A program made the position numbers and the translations under genes. A stretch of DNA of 64,000 nt from Colwellia sp. Lineage in GTDB: Bacteria > Pseudomonadota > Gammaproteobacteria > Enterobacterales > Alteromonadaceae. The stretch covers positions 1 through 64,000 of the forward strand of contig JAPHTO010000049.1 in the NCBI GenBank assembly GCA_026196955.1. Direction: 5' to 3'. Below the pieces are notes generated by a model. The model was not told where the DNA came from. It did no database searches and worked only from the letters and a program-made list of their open reading frames with translations. This document shows positions 25,462 through 35,057 of this stretch, in pieces. The stretch's first letter is position 1, and each line of letters opens with the position of its first letter.

Positions 25462-25481
25462 GAATCTCTCGCTCACCGCCA
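25462..25481 (+). other. tRNA-Ser 3'-end fragment: genomic-island attachment scar
   Basis: GAATCTCTCGCTCACCGCCA reads as the T-loop end (GAAT), T-stem 3' strand (CTCTC), acceptor strand (GCTCACC), discriminator G and CCA of a serine tRNA. The sequence to its left does not form the other half of the T-arm, and no GGTGAG acceptor partner lies 85-95 bases upstream, so this is a fragment and not a gene. The natural reading is attR of an island integrated in the 3' end of tRNA-Ser. The original terminator follows it. Confidence 0.8.
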
Positions 25482-25504
25482 TATATATGGACTATAACGT
25501 CCCT

Positions 25505-25542
25505 AAAAAAGCTAAATCATTAGAGCAATGGTTTAGCTTTTT
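25505..25542 (+). terminator. Strong rho-independent terminator following the tRNA scar
   Basis: AAAAAGCTAAATCATT (25506-25521) and AATGGTTTAGCTTTTT (25527-25542) form a 16-bp stem with one G-U pair and a T-tail. It was probably the terminator of the interrupted tRNA-Ser gene. Confidence 0.85.
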
Positions 25543-25844
25543 CCTCTTTATGGGCTTCCCAAAAATTATTAGCATCCTAGTACTTATGTGGTACCCCTGA
25601 TGTTTACCGTTGAATAGTTAACTGTAATTCCCCCATGCTGCGGTTGTGCAGTGCGAAATAGTTAATACTTCTTATTGCTAATCAAACTTTATCAACGCTA
25701 AAGGATTCTCAAGTTTTATGATTTTATTGATTAAAAATAATCAATAATACTGATATATTGGAGTACTAGTTTAATTTTTGCGCTAAAGTAATAATAAAAA
25801 AATAAAATACAGCGCGAAAAGTCTATATTCATGGAGTTATAGCA
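25543..25844. promoter_or_regulatory. Upstream region of the HD-GYP gene
   Basis: This stretch should hold the promoter of the signalling pair. A perfect 9-bp inverted repeat, TTATTGATT (25724-25732) and AATCAATAA (25739-25747), lies about 100 bases before the start and could be an operator. No gene is visible. Confidence 0.4.
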
Positions 25845-26897
25845 ATGAAAAGCGGTAAAGATACTAGCATACTCATAGTTGATGATATTTCTGAAAATAT
25901 TCAGGTAGCCATGAATATTTTAAGAGAAGAAAACTATACATTCTCTTTTGCTAATGATGGAGAAGAAGCTTTAGTTTTAATCAAGCAAGAAAAATTTGAT
26001 CTTATTTTGCTAGATATCATGATGCCAAAACTCAATGGGTTCGATGTTTGTCAGCAGTTGAGCCTAATGCCTGATAAGAAAGATACCCCTGTTATTTTTC
26101 TTACAGCAAAAAGTGATGTGGATGCTATCGCTAAAGGCTTTGACGTTGGAGGTGTCGATTATATTATTAAGCCTTTTCATGCGTGCGAGTTATTAGCCAG
26201 AGTTAAAACACATTTAGACTTGTCTTTCACCAAAAAATTATTAGCTCAAAAAAATGCAGAGCTGGCCTTAAAAGCTGATTTGCAAGGAAAGCGGCTCCTT
26301 AGGGAAGTGGAAGAAAACCAACGAGAAATGATCTATGTGCTGATGGAGGTCATGGAGTCAACCTCGGATGAAACGGGTAAGCATATCAAGCGCGTTGCAG
26401 AAAGCTCAAAACTATTAGCGCATTACACTGATTATTTGACCGAAGATGATGAAGTTGTCATTTTTCATGCTGCCCCCATGCATGATATTGGTAAAATTGC
26501 GATTCCAAAAGAAATACTGCACAAGCCAGGTAAATTAACACCTGAAGAATTTGCTATCATGCAAACTCATGCTGAGAAAGGGAAGGACTATTTAAAAAAC
26601 TCTAAACGAAAATTGTTAACTGCTGCAGCTATTATTGCCCATGAGCATCATGAAAAATGGGATGGTACTGGATATCCTCGAGGGCTAAAAGGTAATGAAA
26701 TTCATATATTTGGACGAATCGTTGCTCTTGCTGATGTTTTTGATGCCTTAACTCACAAAAGACAATATAAGCATGCTTGGACGATAGATGAGGCGGTTGA
26801 GCATATTAAATCGTTGAGCGGAATACAGTTTGATCCTAGTTTAGTCAATATTTTTGTCGAACATTTACCTGAATTCATCGCAATTATTAAAGAATAA
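25845..26897 (+). CDS. Response regulator with HD-GYP phosphodiesterase domain
   Basis: The 350-residue protein has a REC domain (~8-125) with acceptor Asp57 (LILLDIMMP) and conserved Lys109. A linker coiled coil leads into an HD-GYP domain (~160-345). HD-GYP motifs are intact: HD at 213-214 (APMHDIGKIAIP) and HHEKWDGTGYP (268-278), so it should hydrolyse cyclic di-GMP. This is the RpfG-type layout. Its stop overlaps the start of the following sensor kinase gene by one base (TAATG), so phosphorylation by that kinase is the obvious control. AGGAG-like sequence precedes the ATG. It is the first core gene right of the island scar. Confidence 0.95.
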   Translation: MKSGKDTSILIVDDISENIQVAMNILREENYTFSFANDGEEALVLIKQEKFDLILLDIMMPKLNGFDVCQQLSLMPDKKDTPVIFLTAKSDVDAIAKGFDVGGVDYIIKPFHACELLARVKTHLDLSFTKKLLAQKNAELALKADLQGKRLLREVEENQREMIYVLMEVMESTSDETGKHIKRVAESSKLLAHYTDYLTEDDEVVIFHAAPMHDIGKIAIPKEILHKPGKLTPEEFAIMQTHAEKGKDYLKNSKRKLLTAAAIIAHEHHEKWDGTGYPRGLKGNEIHIFGRIVALADVFDALTHKRQYKHAWTIDEAVEHIKSLSGIQFDPSLVNIFVEHLPEFIAIIKE

Positions 26898-29800
26898 TGA
26901 GCAGATTATACTGGCTTTTAATTGTCTTCATCAGTTTTTTATCTATCGCACAAGCTAATGATATTAATACTGTTGCCTTAAGTGCTGATGAGCAACGATG
27001 GTTAGCTAATAATGCGATTATTAATGTCGCAGGCGGTAATGAGTGGGCTCCTATCGACTTTGTTAATAGCAAAGGAAAATACGACGGTTTTGCTTACGAC
27101 TATTTAAAATTAATTAGTGAAAAAACCGGATTAACGTTTAACTTTAAAAGCAGCTCTTGGACAAAAGCTTACAATAGTGTGCTAAACAAAGAGAACATTT
27201 TATTACCTGCTTTATACCAAACTACTGAACGAGATAAGCATCTAATTTTTAGCGAAGCTTACTATCGCTCTCTTGACTATTTTTTTACCCGTGACGATGT
27301 TGATTTTAATCGATCAAATGAATTTCAAGGAAAAAAATTAGCACTCGTTAAAGACTATGCCACTGGCCCTTTACTGCAAAAGTCTTATCCCAACCTAACA
27401 ATCATTTACACTGAATCCTTAGAGCAAGCTATTACCTTGTTGCTTGAAAAAAAAGTTGATTTGATTTTTGACTCCTATGTCACTATTCAATATTTAATGA
27501 AAAAAAGGGCGATTGTTAACTTTGTGCCCTATAAGTCGCTTGAGAATATGGATGTTTTTCCACTTAAAATGGCAACAACTAAGAATAACCCTGAATTGAT
27601 CTCTATTATTAATAAAGGGATGAAGGTCATTAGCGAAGAAGAAAGACAGGCATTATTAACCAAGTGGGGAATATCAACGAATCTTTTTCCTTCGCAAAAA
27701 CGAGCATCTCAACAATTAAACTTGAGCACTCAACAAATTCAGTGGATAAAAGATCATCCCACCATCAGAGTTGCAGCAGATGTCAGTTGGCTGCCTTTTG
27801 ATTTCGTTGATGAGAATAATGTTCATGATGGTTTATCGCACGATATATTGGAATATATTTCAAGCGTGACGGGGTTAGATTTTGTCTATGTTCCCAATAT
27901 CTGGCTTAATTCATTAAACCATGTCAAGAATAAACAGCTTGATTTATTACCTGCCATTTATAAATCACCGCAAAGATCCAAAGAGCTGCTTTTTTCAAAA
28001 CCCTATTTTCAGCCACTCAGTTATTTTTTTGTACATGAAGACTCCACACTTACCCCAAGTAGCGATTTGAATGGCATGAGGTTAGCAGCAGTAGCAGGAA
28101 ATGCCTCTGCTCAAGAGGTGATGAAAGAATATCCCCAAATCGATATTGTTTACGTTAAATCAGTTGCTGACGCTGTGCAGTTATTATCCCAAAAAAAGGT
28201 CGATTTAATCGCCGATGCGCTTTCTGTTGTTAATTATAACTTGGTCGAACAAGGAGTGACTGATATTAAAAAGCTAACACCAATATCAGGCGCTTCAACC
28301 AAGGGGTTACGTATTGCCGTGCGTGATGACTATCAAAACTTAATTCCAATTATTGATCTTGCCCTAGATTCTTTAAGCGAATTTACCAAAGAACAATTAT
28401 TTCGAAAATGGTCTGTGCAGCCAAGCATACGAAGCTCAAATGGACTAGCGTTTACGGCAAATGAACAAGACTGGCTTGCACAATATAAACAGTTAAATAT
28501 TGCTGTAGATCCTAATTGGATGCCATATGAGTCTATTGATATTAATGGTAAACATGTCGGCATAGTTTCTGAGTTTGTCGAATTGATAAGTAAAAAGCTG
28601 CAAATTCAATTTAATGTCATCAAGACTAAGGACTGGCAAGAGAGCACGGCTCAATTTAATAGTAAAAAAGCAGATATTATTTCATCTTCAATTGAATTTA
28701 ATCATTTCGACAACGCCATTTTTAGTCATGAGTACTTATCTAGCCCCTTTGCTATTGTGATGCGCGATGAGAATCAATACATAGAAAACTTATCTCAGGT
28801 AATAGGTAAAAAAATTACTCTTGTTGAAGGGTATAGCAGTACTGAACAGATAATGAAGCAATACCCACAACAAAAATTTAATCTGGTACCAACGATAGCA
28901 CATGGATTAGAGGATCTTTATACCGGTCATACTGATGTACTTATTGGCATTTTAATACAGGTGAATTATCACATTATTGAAAATGGGTTTGATAATTTAC
29001 GTGTTGTAGGTAAAACGGCACATAAAATTCATTTAGGTTTTGCTGTTCAGCCGGAGTTTTCTCCACTCATCCCAATAATCAACAAAACCTTAGCAAATAT
29101 TTCTACCGAGCAAAAGCAAGCCATTTTGAATCGGTGGGGGCAGAATGAAATATTAGTTAAAACGGATTACAAACTCATTTTTATCATTAGTTTTAGTGCG
29201 TTGTTAATCTTTTTGATTTTTATTTACTGGAACAGAAGGCTTCAAAAGGAAGTCGTTTTACGTGCAGAGATAGAGCAAAACCTTTCTGTTGTGATTGCCA
29301 ATATGCCTGTCATTGTTTTTGTGACAGAAAAAGCAACTACCAATCTATTGATGGCAAATCCAACGGCAACAAAAGCATTAGATATCAATTCAAATGATAT
29401 CAATGAAATTAAAGGAACTGATTTTTATCATTGGGAGCAAGCTCAGAAAACGATAGATAATATTGTCAATAAATTTAAAGAAAATGATCATTTCTCAAAT
29501 GAATTAATTAAGCTTAAAACTTTAAATGGTAAAACTATAGAAGGGCTGCTTTCAATTTCTCCGATCAGGTTTCAACGAAAAGATGCTTATTTAAATATAG
29601 TGGTTGATTTAAATGAGCGCATCGAAATGGAAAAGCAATTGACCTTAGCAAAAAATTCGGCTGAAATAGCTAACAAAGCTAAATCTGAATTTCTTGCCAA
29701 TATGAGCCATGAAATTAGAACCCCTATGAATGCCATTATCGGCTTTACAGAGCTGCTGTATGAGCAAGTCAAAGACGATAAACTTAAATCCTTTGTTAAA

Positions 29801-31093
29801 ACCATTAAGTCAGCAGGCAACTCTTTATTACTTCTTATTAATGACATTTTAGACTTATCTAAAATTGAAGCAGGTAAAACAACCATTGATAAAAAAGTCA
29901 TCGATCCTCATCAGTTGTTTGATGATATCGGTAATGTTTTTATGATGAATGTACGTGAAAAGGATTTAGATTTTATACTAGACATAGACCCTGATATCCC
30001 TTCTTCGCTACTTTTAGACTCGGCAAGAATAAGGCAGGTGCTTTTTAATCTGGTTGGTAATGCCGTGAAGTTTACTGATAAAGGTTATATAAAGCTTAAG
30101 GCAACCGCTGAAAATGAGAATGCTATCCACAGCTCTGTAGATTTACGTATTGATGTTATTGATACAGGTATAGGCATATCTGAACATGAAATTAGCAATA
30201 TTTTTGAAAATTTTCATCAACAAGAAGGGCAGAGCGTTCGAAAGTATGGCGGTACAGGTCTAGGGCTAACTATCAGTAAGCGCTTAACCGAATTAATGAA
30301 TGGAACCTTGACTGTAACGAGTAAACTAAACCAAGGATCCTGCTTCTCTGTAACCTTAAAAGCTATTGAAATCGCAAGTATCAGCGCGCCAAAAGAAAAC
30401 ATAATTGTACAAAAAATTAATTCTCCAATTAGTTTTCCAAACTGTCATGTGCTGATTGTTGACGACATAAAAGATAATAGAGAGTTACTTTATGAAATTA
30501 TTACTGATTTAAAAGCAAGCTCAAAAAGTGCAGTAAATGGTGAAGAAGCAGTAGATTTCGCCTCAAATGAACATTTTGATTTGGTTATTATGGATATTCG
30601 TATGCCGATAATGGATGGCTATCAAGCGGCACAAAAGATCAAGGAGTTTAACCCTGAACTCCCCATCGTCGCTTTAACAGCCTCTGTGATGCGAGATGAT
30701 TACGAGCTACAGCGTAAAGAAAATTTTAATGGTTATTTACGAAAACCAGTATTAAAAAGAGAGTTAATTAATGAGCTAAGAAAGCACTTACCTTATGAGT
30801 ATGAAAATGAAAACTTATTAGATAATGACGGTGAGTTCAGGCAAATATGCATAAACTCAGAATTAAATCTGCTGCTTAAAAATGACTACTTAACTTTGTG
30901 TTTAGCACTGCAAAAAAGTAACAACCTAAGTGATATTGCAGTATTTGCAACAGATTTAGCTAAGCTATCGAGGAGCTATCAAGATAGCCATTTAGCTCAA
31001 TTTTCAAAACGTTTGCTAGAGTACACAGACGCTTTTGATATTAAAATGATTAAACATTCCCTTAATCACTTTATTTTTCAAATTGATGATTAA
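26897..31093 (+). CDS. Hybrid sensor kinase with three tandem periplasmic solute-binding domains
   Basis: The 1,398-residue protein has a signal peptide, then three SBP_bac_3-type domains (~30-270, ~275-515, ~520-755), each opening with a recognisable WLxxxxxINVAxxxxWxP pattern. A TM segment (~763-783), a PAS domain (~795-910) and HisKA (NMSHEIRTPMNAIIGFTELL) come next. The HATPase domain has NLVGNAVKF, DTGIGIS and GGTGLGLT. A C-terminal REC domain shows LVIMDIRMPIMDG. This is the BvgS/EvgS architecture, which normally has two binding domains. The ~80 residues after REC are helical, and no Hpt His motif is evident. It should sense periplasmic amino acids or similar ligands and phosphorylate the HD-GYP partner. 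Confidence 0.93.
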   Translation: MSRLYWLLIVFISFLSIAQANDINTVALSADEQRWLANNAIINVAGGNEWAPIDFVNSKGKYDGFAYDYLKLISEKTGLTFNFKSSSWTKAYNSVLNKENILLPALYQTTERDKHLIFSEAYYRSLDYFFTRDDVDFNRSNEFQGKKLALVKDYATGPLLQKSYPNLTIIYTESLEQAITLLLEKKVDLIFDSYVTIQYLMKKRAIVNFVPYKSLENMDVFPLKMATTKNNPELISIINKGMKVISEEERQALLTKWGISTNLFPSQKRASQQLNLSTQQIQWIKDHPTIRVAADVSWLPFDFVDENNVHDGLSHDILEYISSVTGLDFVYVPNIWLNSLNHVKNKQLDLLPAIYKSPQRSKELLFSKPYFQPLSYFFVHEDSTLTPSSDLNGMRLAAVAGNASAQEVMKEYPQIDIVYVKSVADAVQLLSQKKVDLIADALSVVNYNLVEQGVTDIKKLTPISGASTKGLRIAVRDDYQNLIPIIDLALDSLSEFTKEQLFRKWSVQPSIRSSNGLAFTANEQDWLAQYKQLNIAVDPNWMPYESIDINGKHVGIVSEFVELISKKLQIQFNVIKTKDWQESTAQFNSKKADIISSSIEFNHFDNAIFSHEYLSSPFAIVMRDENQYIENLSQVIGKKITLVEGYSSTEQIMKQYPQQKFNLVPTIAHGLEDLYTGHTDVLIGILIQVNYHIIENGFDNLRVVGKTAHKIHLGFAVQPEFSPLIPIINKTLANISTEQKQAILNRWGQNEILVKTDYKLIFIISFSALLIFLIFIYWNRRLQKEVVLRAEIEQNLSVVIANMPVIVFVTEKATTNLLMANPTATKALDINSNDINEIKGTDFYHWEQAQKTIDNIVNKFKENDHFSNELIKLKTLNGKTIEGLLSISPIRFQRKDAYLNIVVDLNERIEMEKQLTLAKNSAEIANKAKSEFLANMSHEIRTPMNAIIGFTELLYEQVKDDKLKSFVKTIKSAGNSLLLLINDILDLSKIEAGKTTIDKKVIDPHQLFDDIGNVFMMNVREKDLDFILDIDPDIPSSLLLDSARIRQVLFNLVGNAVKFTDKGYIKLKATAENENAIHSSVDLRIDVIDTGIGISEHEISNIFENFHQQEGQSVRKYGGTGLGLTISKRLTELMNGTLTVTSKLNQGSCFSVTLKAIEIASISAPKENIIVQKINSPISFPNCHVLIVDDIKDNRELLYEIITDLKASSKSAVNGEEAVDFASNEHFDLVIMDIRMPIMDGYQAAQKIKEFNPELPIVALTASVMRDDYELQRKENFNGYLRKPVLKRELINELRKHLPYEYENENLLDNDGEFRQICINSELNLLLKNDYLTLCLALQKSNNLSDIAVFATDLAKLSRSYQDSHLAQFSKRLLEYTDAFDIKMIKHSLNHFIFQIDD

Positions 31094-31149
31094 TAAGTTA
31101 TTTTACAAGCTTAATAATTCTTCCAATTGTCAAATAAGCGATGCAACAA

Positions 31150-31179
31150 AAAAGGGCGCTTCAAATGAAGCGCCCTTTT
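31150..31179. terminator. Bidirectional terminator between the sensor kinase and lipA
   Basis: AAAAGGGCGCTTCA (31150-31163) and TGAAGCGCCCTTTT (31166-31179) form a perfect 14-bp stem with a 2-base gap, flanked by A and T runs. It serves both convergent genes. Confidence 0.92.
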
Positions 31180-31198
31180 AGAATGAATAGAGTTAGTT

Positions 31199-32209
31199 CT
31201 ACTTAACTTCTTCGCCTGCGGCTTGTTTGTCGGCGTGATAAGAAGAGCGTACTAAAGGTCCACAAGCTGCATGCTCAAAGCCCATTTTAGTCGCCTCTTC
31301 TTGGAACATAGCAAAGTCATCAGGGTGAACATAACGCTCTACGGGTAAGTGATCTTTACTTGGTTGCAAGTACTGGCCAATTGTTAACATAGTGACGCCA
31401 TGACTGCGTAGATCGCGCATCACCTCGAGTATTTCTTCATTTGTTTCGCCTAAACCAACCATTAAGCCTGATTTAGTGGTTACATTAGGATTTGCTTCAC
31501 CAAATTTTTTCAATAGATCTAATGACCATTTGTAGTTCGCGCCAGGCCGAGCCTTGGTATATAAACGTGGTGCTGTTTCTAAATTATGATTAAAGACGTG
31601 AGGTGGGTTTTTATTGAGTATCTCTAATGCTCTGTCCATGCGACCACGAAAGTCTGGCACAAGAATTTCAATTTTAGTGTTCGGCGCTTGTTCGTTAATT
31701 TCTTTAACGCAATCAGCAAATTGTTGTGCACCGCCATCGCGTAAATCATCACGATCTACAGAAGTAATGACTACATACTTCAGCGCCATATCTTTTAGAC
31801 TCATCGCCAATTTTTTCGGCTCTTCAGTATCTACGGCTAATGGGCGACCATGGCCAACATCACAAAACGGACAGCGGCGAGTACAAATATCGCCTAAAAT
31901 CATAAATGTAGCAGTACCGTGATTAAAACATTCAGACAGGTTAGGGCATGAAGCTTCTTCACAAACAGAGTGTAATTTATGCTTGCGTAAGTTAGCTTTG
32001 ATGCCATCAATGCGCTCACTTGAACGAGGCAGCTTGATGCGTAGCCAATTGGGCTTACGCAACATGCTTTCTTTAGTTGAGCTAACAACTTGAATAGGGA
32101 TATGTGCCATTTTATCGGCATCACGTAATTTTGTACCGGGCGCCATTTTAGCTGATTTTTTAACGGCGGTATTTGTTTGGCTTTCGTCTTTAGACATTTG
32201 CTTGCTCAT
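31199..32209 (-). CDS. lipA: Lipoyl synthase
   Basis: This radical-SAM enzyme inserts two sulphurs into octanoyl-lysine to make lipoate on the E2 and GcvH proteins. [13 protein letters not shown] supplies the auxiliary 4Fe-4S cysteines and [10 protein letters not shown] the radical-SAM CxxxCxx[11 protein letters not shown] and [13 protein letters not shown] match the LipA N-terminus. The ORF track starts at 32242, inside lipB; I prefer Met12 (32209, [10 protein letters not shown]). This leaves a 20-base overlap with lipB and a length of 336, close to the E. coli enzyme (321) plus a short extension. It is co-transcribed with lipB and ybeD. Confidence 0.96.
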   Translation of the reverse strand: MSKQMSKDESQTNTAVKKSAKMAPGTKLRDADKMAHIPIQVVSSTKESMLRKPNWLRIKLPRSSERIDGIKANLRKHKLHSVCEEASCPNLSECFNHGTATFMILGDICTRRCPFCDVGHGRPLAVDTEEPKKLAMSLKDMALKYVVITSVDRDDLRDGGAQQFADCVKEINEQAPNTKIEILVPDFRGRMDRALEILNKNPPHVFNHNLETAPRLYTKARPGANYKWSLDLLKKFGEANPNVTTKSGLMVGLGETNEEILEVMRDLRSHGVTMLTIGQYLQPSKDHLPVERYVHPDDFAMFQEEATKMGFEHAACGPLVRSSYHADKQAAGEEVK

Positions 32210-32873
32210 AACTGCTTGGTAATCCTGTTTGGTATTCAACATTGCTAGCTTTTAGCAAGTTGATGGCATGTTTTACTAGCGCATCACTGGCGCTGTTGAT
32301 ATCTTGTGGACCTTGTAAATCACAAGTTTGCACCATTTCAAGGCCGGCATAACCACACGGGTTTATGCGTAAAAAAGGTGATAAATCCATGTTTACGTTC
32401 AGTGCTAAACCATGAAATGAGCAACCTTTGCGTACGCGTAAACCGAGTGAGGCAACTTTTTTATCATCAACATAAACACCGGGTGCGTCAGGTTTAGGAT
32501 ATGCATTGATATTATAATCATTCAAAGCTGCAACTATGCTCTTTTCGATCAAGGTTACTAGCTCTCGTACGCCTATTTTTTTGCGACGTAGGTTGATCAT
32601 AAAGTAAATGACTTGTTGACCCGGGCCGTGATAGGTGACTTGACCGCCTCTATCTACTTTAACCACTTCAATATCACCGGGCATTAATAAATGCTCTTCT
32701 TTACCCGCTTGCCCTTGAGTAAATACAGGCGGGTGCTCAACTAACCATAGTTCGTCGGATGTTTGCTCATCGCGATTATCAGTAAAGTTCTGCATAGCGT
32801 GCCAAACTTTACTGTAATCCATAGTATTTAGTTGCCGTATAATCAAAGGGAGGCTAGCTATAGGCTCAGACAC
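32190..32873 (-). CDS. lipB: Octanoyltransferase
   Basis: LipB moves octanoyl from acyl carrier protein to lipoate-dependent enzymes, the step before LipA. The 227-residue product has the family motif [21 protein letters not shown] (~75-95), the catalytic Lys in [12 protein letters not shown], and the catalytic Cys in [13 protein letters not shown] (~170). Length is normal. The gene lies 38 bases downstream of ybeD and overlaps the start of lipA, making a ybeD-lipB-lipA operon as in E. coli and its relatives. Confidence 0.95.
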   Translation of the reverse strand: MSEPIASLPLIIRQLNTMDYSKVWHAMQNFTDNRDEQTSDELWLVEHPPVFTQGQAGKEEHLLMPGDIEVVKVDRGGQVTYHGPGQQVIYFMINLRRKKIGVRELVTLIEKSIVAALNDYNINAYPKPDAPGVYVDDKKVASLGLRVRKGCSFHGLALNVNMDLSPFLRINPCGYAGLEMVQTCDLQGPQDINSASDALVKHAINLLKASNVEYQTGLPSSYEQANV

Positions 32874-32911
32874 AAAAACTCTCTCTAGGTATATTGAAGT
32901 GAAAAATAGCG

Positions 32912-33175
32912 TTATAAAACGTAGCGAACTTGCTCAATGGCGTTTAAGGTTTTATACACTTTTTCAATATGTTCTTTGCTTGTCACTCTCACGGGAATAG
33001 AGACGGAGTGATAGTTACCTTTAGAGCTAGGTGTTATTTTCGTTGTGTAGTCGCCTGGGGTATGTTTTTGTAGTTCGGCAATAATTAAATCTGGCAGCTC
33101 ATCACAAGCAATGCCCATCACTTTAAAGTTTAATACAGTTGGAAATTCTAATAGTTCGTCGAAATGGGTTTTCAT
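32912..33175 (-). CDS. ybeD: YbeD-family protein (UPF0250/DUF493)
   Basis: The 87-residue product ([21 protein letters not shown]... [14 protein letters not shown]) is a typical YbeD: the LLEFP start, a central YHSVSIPV strand and the VRYVL C-terminus. It is a small ACT-like fold with a suggested role in regulating lipoate metabolism; its molecular action is not settled. It begins the ybeD-lipB-lipA operon. The dodecin gene lies upstream on the same strand with a 91-base gap. Confidence 0.9.
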   Translation of the reverse strand: MKTHFDELLEFPTVLNFKVMGIACDELPDLIIAELQKHTPGDYTTKITPSSKGNYHSVSIPVRVTSKEHIEKVYKTLNAIEQVRYVL

Positions 33176-33266
33176 GTTTTTCTCTACAAAGACATAAGAT
33201 AGCGAAACTAAAGCGCTAAGATAATAATTTAGCTATTTTATCACTAATAGTTGCTAATAAAAACAC

Positions 33267-33482
33267 CTAGCTATTTTCAATTCGAAAGCCTATTTTTATA
33301 GTGACTTGAAAGTGTGCAACTTTGTTGTCAACGATATGGCCGCGTGTTTCGACGACTTCGAACCAGTCAAGGTTGCTGACCGAGTGTGAGGTTTCAGAAA
33401 TTGCATTTTGAATGGCTTCTTCAATACTATTTGGTGACGTGCCAACAATTTCTAGTTTTTTATACGTGCGATGGTTTGACAT
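33267..33482 (-). CDS. Dodecin, flavin-binding protein
   Basis: The protein is a small dodecin: MSNHRTYKKLEIVGTSPNSIEEAIQNAISETSHSVSNLDWFEVVETRGHI. The Trp in LDWFEV stacks against flavins in the known structure, and the protein assembles as a dodecamer storing FMN/riboflavin. I start at 33482 (71 aa) because AAAGG lies at the right distance; the ORF-track start two codons upstream leaves the ribosome binding site almost abutting. It is a stand-alone gene between the lipoate operon and the repeat/terminator region. Confidence 0.92.
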   Translation of the reverse strand: MSNHRTYKKLEIVGTSPNSIEEAIQNAISETSHSVSNLDWFEVVETRGHIVDNKVAHFQVTIKIGFRIENS

Positions 33483-33557
33483 AAGCATACCTTTAACTTT
33501 TAGCTGGAGTTAATGTTAAAGATAGTCGATATGAATTTTTTCGCGAGAAAATAAAAA

Positions 33558-33577
33558 GAGCTACAAATATGTAGCTC
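33558..33577 (-). terminator. Terminator of the pca-type operon
   Basis: GAGCTACA (33558-33565) and TGTAGCTC (33570-33577) form an 8-bp stem, followed on the minus strand by TTTTTATTTT. It lies 137 bases past the thiolase stop, beyond the repeat element. Confidence 0.75.
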
Positions 33578-33618
33578 TATGAAAGATTGCTTAGCAATAC
33601 AATACAACTCTTGTAGAT

Positions 33619-33696
33619 ATTTCGTTCAAATTCTAGGAGAAAGCGCGGAGTTTATAAGTATAAATGAGCACTTTCGACAACGAAGTTGGACGAAAT
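33619..33696. repeat. 78-bp element with imperfect terminal inverted repeats
   Basis: ATTTCGTTCAAATTC (33619-33633) and GAAGTTGGACGAAAT (33682-33696) are 13-of-15 inverted repeats bounding a 78-base stretch with GGAGAAAGCGCGGAG inside. Size, symmetry and intergenic position suit an interspersed palindromic repeat or MITE of the genome. I believe related elements occur in Colwellia-type genomes but could not check. Confidence 0.5.
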
Positions 33697-33714
33697 AACA
33701 AAAGATTACTCTAG

Positions 33715-34917
33715 TTAAACTTTCTCAATGACCATGGAAATTCCTTGACCAACACCAATACACATAGCACATAATGCATAACGCTTATCTGAGCGCTCAA
33801 GTTGTTTCATTGCCGAAAGCACAATGCGAGTACCACTCATGCCTAATGGGTGCCCTAGTGCAATGGCACCGCCTTGTGGGTTTAAACGGGGATCGTCATC
33901 TTCAAGTCCTAACTCGCGGGCACTAGCAAGTGCTTGGGCAGAAAAGGCTTCGTTAAATTCGATAATGTCCATATCATCAATAGATAAACCTAAGCGCTTT
34001 AACAGTTTAGCACTTGCAGGCGCTGGGCCAATCCCCATTATGCGCGGCTCAATACCAACGACGGCTGAGCCGACAATACGTGCTTTCGGAGTTAAACCGT
34101 TGGCTTTAGCGGCATCGCCAGTGGCGATAATCACGGCGGCGGCGCCATCGTTAATACCTGAAGCATTACCTGCGGTTACAGAGCCACCGTCGCGAAATGG
34201 TGCTTTTAGCGTGGCTAATTTATCTAAGGGCGTTAAACGTAAGTGCTCATCTTTTGCAAATACTAAATCGTCACCTCGGCGCTGAGGAATAACCACAGGC
34301 ACAATTTCCTCTGCTAAACGGCCATCTTCTTGTGCAGCTTTGGCTTTAGTTTGGCTCCAGTGAGCAAACTTATCTTGGTCTTCACGGCTGATACTAAATT
34401 GCTCGGCAACATTTTCAGCCGTTTCTGGCATGGTTTCAGTGCCATAAATTTTATCGAGTTTTTTGTTGATAAAACGCCAGCCCATCGTAGTGTCATACAT
34501 GGTTTGGCTGCGATCAAAGTTATTCTCTGCTTTGCCCATGACAAAGGGGGCACGAGACATACTTTCCACACCACCGGCAATGAGTATATCACTCTCATTC
34601 GCTTTAATTGCATTGGCAGCCATAGCTATCGCATTTAACCCTGAGCCGCATAAGCGGTTGAGAGTAATGCCGGCAACTTCTTGCGGGTAGCCAGCTAGCA
34701 GTAAACTCATGCGCGCTATGTTGCGGTTATCTTCACCTGCTTGGTTAGCGCAACCTAAAATAACATCGTCAACTTGGCTTAAATCTAAATCAGGGTTGCG
34801 ATCTTTTAAGGCTTTTAAAGGAATAGCCGCTAAATCGTCGGCGCGAACTTTAGCAAGGCCACCGCCGTAACGACCTATGGGGGTTCTTACACCATCACAA
34901 AGGTAAACATCTTTCAT
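33715..34917 (-). CDS. pcaF: Thiolase of the 3-oxoadipyl-CoA type
   Basis: The 400-residue product is a biosynthetic-fold thiolase. It has the nucleophile Cys in LNRLCGSGLNAIA (~90), GGVESMSRAPFV, the His of GGAIALGHPLGMSG, and the second Cys of CAMCIGVGQG. The RYGGGLAKVRADDLAAIP start is characteristic of 3-oxoadipyl-CoA thiolases (PcaF/PaaE-like), which release acetyl-CoA and succinyl-CoA. Whether the natural substrate is 3-oxoadipyl-CoA or another 3-oxoacyl-CoA is uncertain. I start at Met5 of the ORF-track entry (MKDVYLCDG). It is the last gene of a minus-strand unit with a CoA-transferase and an aminotransferase. Confidence 0.85.
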   Translation of the reverse strand: MKDVYLCDGVRTPIGRYGGGLAKVRADDLAAIPLKALKDRNPDLDLSQVDDVILGCANQAGEDNRNIARMSLLLAGYPQEVAGITLNRLCGSGLNAIAMAANAIKANESDILIAGGVESMSRAPFVMGKAENNFDRSQTMYDTTMGWRFINKKLDKIYGTETMPETAENVAEQFSISREDQDKFAHWSQTKAKAAQEDGRLAEEIVPVVIPQRRGDDLVFAKDEHLRLTPLDKLATLKAPFRDGGSVTAGNASGINDGAAAVIIATGDAAKANGLTPKARIVGSAVVGIEPRIMGIGPAPASAKLLKRLGLSIDDMDIIEFNEAFSAQALASARELGLEDDDPRLNPQGGAIALGHPLGMSGTRIVLSAMKQLERSDKRYALCAMCIGVGQGISMVIEKV

Positions 34918-35057
34918 TTTTCTCTCCATGCAAATTTAAACCTAATATCTGTGAGTATAATACTTGCAAAAATAGTGTTGTTATTTCAATGCGTTTATTT
35001 TGCTTATATTTATGCCTAATAGAAAGGCTAGCAACAGCGCATTAAGCTTTATATTTG

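Noticed and set aside
34314-34613. 99-codon minus-strand ORF inside the thiolase gene
   Set aside because: It is a frame-shifted shadow of the conserved thiolase frame on the same strand.
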